Assembly: GCA_023268575.1 (NCBI GenBank)
Contig: JALRCL010000094.1
Span: forward strand, 1 to 6,138
Origin: Patulibacter sp.
Lineage (GTDB): Bacteria; Actinomycetota; Thermoleophilia; Solirubrobacterales; Solirubrobacteraceae
Reading direction: 5' to 3'
Length of the DNA: 6,138 nucleotides
Within the stretch, counting starts at the first letter, position 1. Every line of letters starts with the position of its first letter. Below the pieces are notes generated by a model. The model had not been told where the DNA came from and searched no databases. It saw only the letters and a program-made list of their open reading frames with translations. Shown here in pieces: positions 1 through 5,120 of the stretch. The position numbers and the translations under genes are program-made.

Positions 1-152
1 TTGTTGCGTCGTCGACTACCACATCGTGAAAGGTTCCGATAAGTTCGATCGTTGCGAGCGTCGGAGGATCGAAGTTCGCACTCGATGCCGAGCTGTAGCA
101 GAACGTTACGTAATAAGGGCTCCAAGTAGCGTTCGATCCGCCACGTTCAGTA
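1..152. other. Low-GC segment with an abrupt composition break at ~150
   Basis: Bases 1-150 contain about 80 G/C (53%), against roughly 75-80% immediately afterwards. The minus-strand membrane-protein frame continues through it without a stop, giving the last 50 visible residues (from T876, including NATWSPYYV and TFCYSS). Codon use there is unlike the rest of the gene: ACT, CTT, CCT, TAT, GTA, TTT and GGA all appear. The frame may be genuinely coding with foreign composition, or open by chance. The segment also holds an 8-bp palindrome (TTACGTAA, 106-113) and an inverted pair TTCGATC (44-50) / GATCGAA (67-73). No RNA gene or mobile element is recognisable. Confidence 0.6.
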
Positions 153-2776
153 AGCGGGACGAGGCGGCTCAGCCGGACGGGGTCGCCGGGGCCGCTGCGG
201 ACCTGCTCGCGCACGGCCTCCTCGTGATCGCGTGCGATCTGCAGGACGCGGGGGCCGATCGCCTGCTGCCGCGCGCCGAGGTCCAGCGGCGCGAGCGCGC
301 GCCCCTCCACCCAGGTCCGTCGCCACGCGCTGCGCAGGCCGGCGACCATCGCGGGCGGTGCGCCGCCGACGGCGTCCAGCCAGCGCTCGAGCAGCACGCG
401 TTGCGTCGCGGCGTCGCCGGGGGCCGCAGCACGGACGCGGCCCGCGAGCGCGGCGCGCGAGGTGTCGTCCCCGCCGGCGACGCAGAGCGGTCGGAGGTCC
501 GCCTCGACCGTGGCCGGGCACGCCGTGCGCTGCGCGGCCGCGACGTAGCGGCTGAACGGCGCGGCGGCGTCGAGCCGCAGCCGCCCGCCGACGACGTCCC
601 ACGTGTCGACGGTGATGAGCGTCAGCGCCACGAGCGGCACGACCGCGACCGCCCCGGCGCGCAGGCCCGCGGTGCGCACGCCCGCTCCGGCGCGCACGCC
701 GGAGGCGGCGACCGCGGCGACCGCCATCAGAGCGGCGATCCACGCGACCGTGCCGGGCAGGTCGAGCAGCACGAGCGTGGCCGCCGCCCCGCCGGCGAGC
801 GCCCGCCACGCCGAGGGGCGTGGCGCCGCGAGCAGGAGGACCGCGAGCGCCAGGCCGAGGAACCCGAGCGACGACGCGCCCGCGAGGTGCTCCAGGGCGA
901 CCCGGTCGGGGTCCAGGCCGATGAGGGCCGCGGCGCCCACGCCGGCCCAGCGCGGCGCGCCGAGGCGGCGGACGACGAGGTACGCGAGGACGACGGCGAC
1001 GAGGCCGAGCAGGTGCTGGAGCGCCGCGGCCGCGCCCTGGCCCACCCCCAGGGCCTCGTGGAGCTGCGCCCAGAGCGGGTCCGCGGGGGCCTGCACGAGG
1101 TCGGACCAGAGGCCCCAGCGCGCCTGGACGATCGCGGCCTCGGTGCTCTCGCGGTCGGTGATCGCCGGGTGGATCGCGAGGACCGTCGCCAGCCGCAGCA
1201 GCGCGGCGCCCGCGAGCACGACCCACAGGGCGCGGGGCGCGCGTGCGGCGGCGCCGCGCGCGGCGGTCAGCGTCCGCCGCGACGCCGCGGCCAGGCGCGT
1301 CGACCACCCGTGCCGCGCTGCCCAGCGGGATCGCGCCCACGCCGACGCACCGAGCGCCTGGAGCCCGAGCAGCCCCGCCGCCGCCGCGAAGGGCTGCGCC
1401 GGCACGGCGTAGCGCGGGTTGTAGAGCTGGATCGCCGCACCACCGGCCACGAGCGTCCCCGCGACCGACCCCACCAGGGCGATCGGGCGGCGTCGCCCGC
1501 GACCGCGAGCGAGCCCGAACGCGACCGCCACGAGGGCCGGGACGAGCAGCCACGGCCAGAACCGCGTGAGCTCCTGGATCCGGGCGGCGAGCTCGAGGCG
1601 CGCCTCGTCGCTGCGGTACGCCGTCGCCAGGCCGTGGTCGCGCAGCGGCCCGATCGTCCCGTCCTCGGCCGCCCGCCACCGAACGTCGGCGGCCAGCTCC
1701 TCCTGCGGTCCGACGATCTGCGAGGCCCGTCGCTGGGCGTACGCCGGCCACGCGGACCGGACGACGTCGCGCAGGCGCACCGCGGCGGACTCGAGCGGCA
1801 TCTGCCGGCGGACCTCGGCGGCGAACCGGGCGAGCTCGTCGTTGCCCGGCCCCGGGCCGCCGAAGTGCTGCAGCGCCGGCGAGTGGTCCATGACGAACCA
1901 GTACGCGCGGACGTCCGGCCGGTGGCCGGCGCCGGTCGAGCTCCGCTCGCAGAAGCGCGTGAGGTCGTCGGGCAGCCGCAGCAGCGTGCAGTCGGCGATC
2001 TGGGCGATCCGGCCGTACGCGCTCCAGCCCTCGGCGGTCGAGAGGCTCGCGCGGCCGGTCTCGACCTGGCGGTGGTGCAGGTAGGGCCCCATCAGCGCGG
2101 CGCCGCCGGCGACGCCGGCGACGAGCAGCGCGACGCCGCGCAGCGAGGGCCGCGGCCCGAGCAGCCAGAGCGCGAAGATCGGGAGCAGCAGCAGCCCGAC
2201 GGTCCGGACGATCACCCCGGCGACGAGCACGGTGCCGAGCGCCGCGGCGAGCAACGCGAGGACCGGCAGCGGCCACGCCGAGCGGCGGTGCTCGACGACG
2301 GCCGCCAGCAGGAGCGCCAGCGCGAGCACGACGAGGAACGCCTGCTCGCTGATGAACGTGTGCCCGAGGACGACCACGTCGCCCGACGCGGCGGCCACGA
2401 GCGCGCCGCCGGCCGCCGCCCAGCGCGCGCCGCCCAGCAGGCGCACGGCCGCGTAGATCGCCGCGGCGGCCGCCAGCCCGGCGAGGTGCTGCAGCACGAT
2501 CGCCCCGGACGCCGATCCCGCGAGGTCGAACGCCCAGCGCAGCCCGAACATGTAGCCCGGCGGGTGCAGCGCGTTGCCGACCGTCGACCCGCCGAGCGTC
2601 TCGGCCACGAAGACCGCCCCGTCGGCGTTGTTCAGCAGCCCGGGCGACGCCGCGAGGAACAGCCCGCCGCGCAGCAGCGCGCCGAGGGCGAGGATCGGTC
2701 CGAGGACGACGAGCTCCGGGAGCAGGGCTCGCGTCCACCGGCCGCCGCGAGGGAGACGGAGCCGTGGTCGATGCAC
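1..2776 (-). CDS. Large polytopic membrane protein, GT-C-like glycosyltransferase with duplicated module (3' end outside window)
   Basis: Not a recognised named gene. The frame starting at GTG 2776-2774 stays open for 925 codons to base 2 with no stop. Codon third positions are strongly G/C down to about base 152, and the product is a clear membrane protein, unlike the Arg/Pro-rich shadow frames. Hydrophobic segments lie near residues 19-43, 91-111, 119-137, 142-161, 168-230, 406-450, 456-478, 516-535, 583-602, 608-650, 655-690 and 704-723. The first extracytoplasmic loop carries D52 and HPPGY (71-75). A large loop (231-405) contains a Cys pair (C263, C276), and NPRYAVPA (453-460) follows. 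An acidic residue after TM1, HPPGY and a late RY.lPA motif recall GT-C glycosyltransferases (PMT_2/GT39 or DUF2723 type), which use polyprenyl-phosphate sugars at the outer membrane face. Residues from about 515 onward repeat the first half. The start is 48 nt past the upstream methyltransferase stop and lacks a strong Shine-Dalgarno. Coding is nearly certain; the precise function is not. Confidence 0.83.
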   Translation of the reverse strand, partial: MHRPRLRLPRGGRWTRALLPELVVLGPILALGALLRGGLFLAASPGLLNNADGAVFVAETLGGSTVGNALHPPGYMFGLRWAFDLAGSASGAIVLQHLAGLAAAAAIYAAVRLLGGARWAAAGGALVAAASGDVVVLGHTFISEQAFLVVLALALLLAAVVEHRRSAWPLPVLALLAAALGTVLVAGVIVRTVGLLLLPIFALWLLGPRPSLRGVALLVAGVAGGAALMGPYLHHRQVETGRASLSTAEGWSAYGRIAQIADCTLLRLPDDLTRFCERSSTGAGHRPDVRAYWFVMDHSPALQHFGGPGPGNDELARFAAEVRRQMPLESAAVRLRDVVRSAWPAYAQRRASQIVGPQEELAADVRWRAAEDGTIGPLRDHGLATAYRSDEARLELAARIQELTRFWPWLLVPALVAVAFGLARGRGRRRPIALVGSVAGTLVAGGAAIQLYNPRYAVPAQPFAAAAGLLGLQALGASAWARSRWAARHGWSTRLAAASRRTLTAARGAAARAPRALWVVLAGAALLRLATVLAIHPAITDRESTEAAIVQARWGLWSDLVQAPADPLWAQLHEALGVGQGAAAALQHLLGLVAVVLAYLVVRRLGAPRWAGVGAAALIGLDPDRVALEHLAGASSLGFLGLALAVLLLAAPRPSAWRALAGGAAATLVLLDLPGTVAWIAALMAVAAVAASGVRAGAGVRTAGLRAGAVAVVPLVALTLITVDTWDVVGGRLRLDAAAPFSRYVAAAQRTACPATVEADLRPLCVAGGDDTSRAALAGRVRAAAPGDAATQRVLLERWLDAVGGAPPAMVAGLRSAWRRTWVEGRALAPLDLGARQQAIGPRVLQIARDHEEAVREQVRSGPGDPVRLSRLVPLTERGGSNATWSPYYVTFCYSSASSANFDPPTLATIELIGTFHDVVVDDAT
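155..1234 (-). repeat. Internal duplication, copy 2 (residues ~515-874), degenerate and incomplete
   Basis: This is the second module, joined to copy 1 by a basic, presumably cytosolic linker (residues ~480-515, rich in Arg and Ala). It repeats TM1, the acidic first loop (ITDRE, 539-543), the LQHL-to-LLLA transmembrane block (586-649) and the Cys-containing loop. The position matching HPPGY (71-75) reads about QAPADPLW (562-569), so the His and one Pro are gone. Copy 1 continues from its big loop into WPWLLV (407-412) and the RYAVPA segment. Copy 2 reaches LSRLVPL (869-875) and then enters DNA of different composition with no matching transmembrane segments. Confidence 0.7.
1337..2719 (-). 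repeat. Internal duplication, copy 1 (residues ~20-480 of the membrane protein)
   Basis: This is the first GT-C-like module. Landmarks shared with copy 2 are: ALLR after TM1 (33-36) against ALLR (525-528); D52 against D541; LQHLAGL (95-101) against LQHLLGL (586-592); LLGGARW (113-119) against RRLGAPRW (603-610); the Cys pair C263/C276 against C753/C765; RSAW (340-343) against RSAW (815-818); IGP (375-377) against IGP (840-842). The spacing offset is about 490 residues through the first ~275 residues and then falls to 465-475 in the soluble loop. Copy 1 is complete: it keeps HPPGY and the C-terminal NPRYAVPA segment. Confidence 0.75.
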
Positions 2777-2778
2777 CT

Positions 2779-2805
2779 GCGGCCCGACCCTAACGGGCGG
2801 GCCGC
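2779..2805 (-). other. Strong hairpin in the gap between the FkbM gene and the membrane-protein start
   Basis: The 8-bp stem GCGGCCCG (2779-2786) / CGGGCCGC (2798-2805) is continued by CCC (2788-2790) / GGG (2795-2797) after a bulged A, closing a TAAC loop. A second CGGGCCGC at 2811-2818 could pair alternatively with the same left arm. No T-tract follows on either strand, so this is not a standard intrinsic terminator. It could weaken read-through, stabilise the upstream mRNA, or influence initiation at GTG 2776, which lies 2 nt beyond the stem. Confidence 0.5.
2787..2792 (-). promoter_or_regulatory. Candidate -10 box (TAGGGT) before the membrane-protein gene
   Basis: TAGGGT fits the actinobacterial TANNNT -10 pattern and ends 10 nt before GTG 2776, so a start site 6-8 nt downstream would leave a 2-4 nt leader. 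No convincing -35 element is present 16-18 nt upstream. The box also sits in the loop and inner stem of the hairpin at 2779-2805, so it may be incidental. Confidence 0.25.
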
Positions 2806-2824
2806 CACGCCGGGCCGCTCGTGG

Positions 2825-3919
2825 TCAGCTGCGTCGCAGCCGCGAGCGCACGCGTTCCACGGTCCCGCCGCGCGCCGCACCGGCCTGGAGCCGATCGCGG
2901 TCCGCGCGGACCCGGTGGAGCTCGGCGTGCAACGCGTCCCGATCGGCGCGGACCCGGTCGAGCTCCAGGAGCAGCTCCGCCCCGTCGGCGGTCGCCGGCT
3001 CGCCCCCCACCGCGACGGGCGCCGTTTCGGCGACGTCGTCCTCGGCGACCTCCACGAGCGCGTCCTCGTCCTGCGCCGCATCGAGTGCGACCCCGGCCTT
3101 CGTCGCCGCGTGCCGCGCGAGCTCGTCCAGGCCCAGCAGGCTCGCCGCCACCGCGTCGCGCGCCGCCTCCGCCGGCGACGACCAGTCGCCGGACAGGTAC
3201 TCGGGGGCGACGTAGTACGCGTGGCCCCAGGAGAGCTGACCGCCCTCGGCCCGGAAGCCGGTGGGCCGGCTGTCGGTGATCTGGACGTCGTCGACCGGGG
3301 CGTCGCCGGTGCGCCAGTCCGCGGAGTAGTGCACGAGCTGCCGCAGGCTCCAGAGCTCGAAGCCGTGGTTCCGCAGGAGCCGGTCGACGTCGCCGAACAG
3401 CGCCTGGCCCTCATAGAGCGGGTTGAAGACGACCTCGCTCTCGATCACGCGGACGTCCCGCAGGACCGTCGCGGCGCCCTCGAGCACGAGGCCCTCGGCA
3501 CCCTGGACGTCGAGCTTCATGACGTCGACCCGCACCACGCCCTCGTCCGCGGCCCAGCGGTCGAGCGTCTCGAGGCGAAGCGGCTCGCGCGCGACGACCC
3601 GGAGCTCCTCGCGCAGGGCCGGGGTCCGCTCGCGCAGGGGCTCGGCGGGCGGGAAGAGCGACGAGCAGCCCGGCGCGGCGGTGAGGTAGAGGGTCGCTTC
3701 GCGCGAGCGATCGCCGAGCGCCAGCGGCACGTAGGCGACGCCCTCCGGCGCGGCCGCCTGCAACCGTGCGCACTCGTCCGGATCGGCGTCGAAGGCGTAG
3801 ACGCGCAGGGCATCCGGCAGGAGCGCGCCCCAGCCGTCGGTCACGCCCCAGCGACAGCCGACGTCGAGCGCCACGATCGGGCGCGACAGGAGCGAGACGA
3901 GCGGCCGGACGTCGTGCAC
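2825..3919 (-). CDS. FkbM-family SAM-dependent methyltransferase with C-terminal coiled coil (second of the pair)
   Basis: Probably O-methylates a sugar or glycan intermediate in the cytosol using S-adenosylmethionine; the acceptor cannot be read from the sequence. Counting from GTG 3919 gives 364 aa. The Rossmann SAM motif is VALDVGCRWG (16-25), followed by FDADPDE (43-49) where the family usually has an E-P-type acidic motif. The FkbM signature MKLDVQGAEGLVLEG (134-148) and the EVVFNPLYEGQALF block (162-175) are typical of the family. An acidic, probably disordered linker (~283-315) leads to a coiled coil of two 14-residue repeats (319-346) and a basic end (RSRLRRS). Start choice: GTG 3955 overlaps the previous stop by 4 nt, but codons 8-9 from there are the rare CCT AGA and no Shine-Dalgarno precedes it. 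GTG 3928 has a GGGGG 10 nt upstream. GTG 3919 lies 7 nt after TAGAGT. I prefer 3919, with modest certainty. Confidence 0.9.
   Translation of the reverse strand: MHDVRPLVSLLSRPIVALDVGCRWGVTDGWGALLPDALRVYAFDADPDECARLQAAAPEGVAYVPLALGDRSREATLYLTAAPGCSSLFPPAEPLRERTPALREELRVVAREPLRLETLDRWAADEGVVRVDVMKLDVQGAEGLVLEGAATVLRDVRVIESEVVFNPLYEGQALFGDVDRLLRNHGFELWSLRQLVHYSADWRTGDAPVDDVQITDSRPTGFRAEGGQLSWGHAYYVAPEYLSGDWSSPAEAARDAVAASLLGLDELARHAATKAGVALDAAQDEDALVEVAEDDVAETAPVAVGGEPATADGAELLLELDRVRADRDALHAELHRVRADRDRLQAGAARGGTVERVRSRLRRS
2882..2965 (-). repeat. Two tandem 14-residue coiled-coil repeats in the second FkbM protein
   Basis: ELDRVRADRDALHA (2965-2924) is followed directly by ELHRVRADRDRLQA (2923-2882), identical at 11 of 14 positions. 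The period is two heptads with leucine or valine at the hydrophobic positions and Arg/Asp/Glu elsewhere, as in a short parallel coiled coil. The first unit is 34/42 nt identical to the matching unit in the upstream FkbM gene (4042-4083). Confidence 0.8.
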
Positions 3920-3926
3920 GGCACGC

Positions 3927-3932
3927 ACTCTA
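3927..3932 (-). promoter_or_regulatory. Candidate -10 box (TAGAGT) before the second FkbM gene
   Basis: TAGAGT fits TANNNT and is followed by exactly 7 nt (GCGTGCC) before GTG 3919, the geometry expected of a leaderless actinobacterial transcript. A TAG-containing hexamer stands out in this composition. No good -35 element is visible, and the box overlaps the alternative GTG start at 3928. It may provide extra expression of the last two genes inside the operon. Confidence 0.3.
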
Positions 3933-3951
3933 GGCCAGCCCCCGCCGCGGC

Positions 3952-5118
3952 TCACCGGCGACGGAGGGACCGCCGAGGCGCCGCCCGGCCCGCGAGCTCG
4001 CGGTGCAGCCGTTCACGGTCCTCGAGCACGGCGTGCAGCTCCGCGTGCAGCGCCTCGCGATCGACACGCACCCGCTCGAGCTCCGCCTCCAGCTCCTCGA
4101 GCCGGCCCGACGCCGCTCGGAGCGCATCGTCGGCGGCACGCGCTCGACGCCGGGCGTCCTCCGCGTCCTGCCCCGCGGCGGCCGCCGCGGCCGTCGCGTC
4201 CCGCGCCGCCGCCTGCGCCTCCGCGAGGTCGGGGCCGAGCGGCCCGAACAGGCTCTGCCGAACCGGCGCGCGGTGCACCTCGACGACGAGGTCGGCGTCA
4301 CGGGGGTCCAGCGACGCGACGATGAGCCCGTCGCCGCTGACCGACTCCTCCACCGCGTGCTCCACGATGACGTGCGCCCCCCACTCCTCGAGGAGCGCGA
4401 GACAGCGCTCGTGGACGAGCGGATCCCCGGAGATCCGGTGGTGGTGCGTGGAGATCACGAGGAACCGCAGGCGGCGGCTCCGGGCGAGCTCGCTCGCGGA
4501 GCGCAGGGCATCGAGCTCGGCACCCTGGACATCGGCGAGGAGCAGGTCGACGCGCTCCAGGCCGTGCCGACGCGCCAGGCCGTCGACGGACGCGGCCGGC
4601 ACCTCGCGCTCCTCGCCGTCGCTCTCGCAGACGATCCGCACCGGCGCGCCGTCCTCGATGCCCACGGCCGCCTGCTCGAGCGTCGCCTCGCGACCGTTGA
4701 GCGCGAGGTTGCGCCGAGCGAGGGCGAGATTCGACGGGTCCGGCTCGATGATGACGTTGCGCGCACCGTCCAGCTCGGCGGCGAACCAGAGCGAGTAGTA
4801 CGACCAGAAGCCGCCGAGCTCGATCATCGTCGGGCGCCCCGGCGCCTCGCGGGCGAGGCGCCGGACCAGCGCGTGGAAGGCCCGCTCCTCCTGCGGCTCG
4901 TGGTGCCCGCGGAGGCGGCGGATGATCTCCGCCATCCAGGCGCCGTGGTAGCCACCGTGCTCGACGAGCACGCCGTTGTGCATGACCTGGACGGCGGCCC
5001 CGTCCCGGACCTCGATCCCGCCCGCCCCCTCGACCTTCGGGATGTCGGCGACATCCTGCGCCGCCGTGAGCGTCAGGGCGATCCGTCGCCGGTTCTCGGC
5101 GGTGATCTGCTCGTCCAT
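3952..5118 (-). CDS. FkbM-family SAM-dependent methyltransferase with long C-terminal coiled coil (first of the pair)
   Basis: Predicted cytosolic SAM-dependent O-methyltransferase of glycan or sugar substrates, 388 aa; the acceptor is unknown. The N-terminal part has MHNGV (46-50) and HGGYHGAWM (54-62), then GHHEPQEE (71-78). The SAM-binding region is MIELGGFWSYYSLWF (98-112) with IEPDP (124-128), and the FkbM motif DVQGAEL is at 196-202. STHHHRISGDP (223-233) and a late SGDGLIVAS (261-269) follow. From memory, the GGY/GHHEPQEE/THHH.ISGDP combination marks a recurrent FkbM subgroup. The first motif lacks the usual D-x-G: it reads E-L-G-G, and L replaces the frequent K before DVQG. Residues ~298-375 are an Ala-rich then charged coiled coil, ending in RRSLRRR. 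ATG 5118 is chosen because it follows GAGGGG by 7 nt and lies 2 nt after the glycosyltransferase stop. An upstream open frame (to 6045) in this register is only the shadow of that gene. Confidence 0.92.
   Translation of the reverse strand: MDEQITAENRRRIALTLTAAQDVADIPKVEGAGGIEVRDGAAVQVMHNGVLVEHGGYHGAWMAEIIRRLRGHHEPQEERAFHALVRRLAREAPGRPTMIELGGFWSYYSLWFAAELDGARNVIIEPDPSNLALARRNLALNGREATLEQAAVGIEDGAPVRIVCESDGEEREVPAASVDGLARRHGLERVDLLLADVQGAELDALRSASELARSRRLRFLVISTHHHRISGDPLVHERCLALLEEWGAHVIVEHAVEESVSGDGLIVASLDPRDADLVVEVHRAPVRQSLFGPLGPDLAEAQAAARDATAAAAAAGQDAEDARRRARAADDALRAASGRLEELEAELERVRVDREALHAELHAVLEDRERLHRELAGRAAPRRSLRRR
4000..4083 (-). repeat. Two 14-residue coiled-coil units in the first FkbM protein
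   Basis: ELERVRVDREALHA (4083-4042) is followed by ELHAVLEDRERLHR (4041-4000). The first unit matches the tail of the next gene at 11/14 residues and 34/42 nucleotides. The second unit is more diverged. Together with the tail at 2882-2965 this forms a dispersed repeat about 1.1 kb apart. Confidence 0.75.
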
Positions 5119-5120
5119 CG

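Noticed and set aside
127..143. tRNA T-arm look-alike (TTCGATC loop at 132-138 with a near-complementary 5-bp stem)
   Set aside because: One stem mismatch, and there is no matching acceptor stem, anticodon arm or D-arm at the expected distance in either direction, so it is not a tRNA or a tRNA-end attachment remnant that can be supported.
147..2738. Minus-strand 863-codon frame overlapping the membrane-protein gene
   Set aside because: It is an Arg/Ala/Gly-rich shadow in another register. The frame from GTG 2776 gives coherent transmembrane segments and motifs, and strong third-position G/C.
2779..2805. Intrinsic terminator
   Set aside because: The hairpin is strong but no T-run follows on either strand, so termination cannot be claimed from sequence alone; it is listed as a hairpin only.
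26..4798. Very long plus-strand open frame of about 1590 codons antisense to three genes
   Set aside because: The translation is Arg/Pro/Asp/Glu-rich low-complexity sequence with no recognisable domain, and it crosses gene boundaries. Such open antisense frames are expected opposite GC-rich genes with G/C third positions. The minus-strand frames give recognisable FkbM and membrane proteins.
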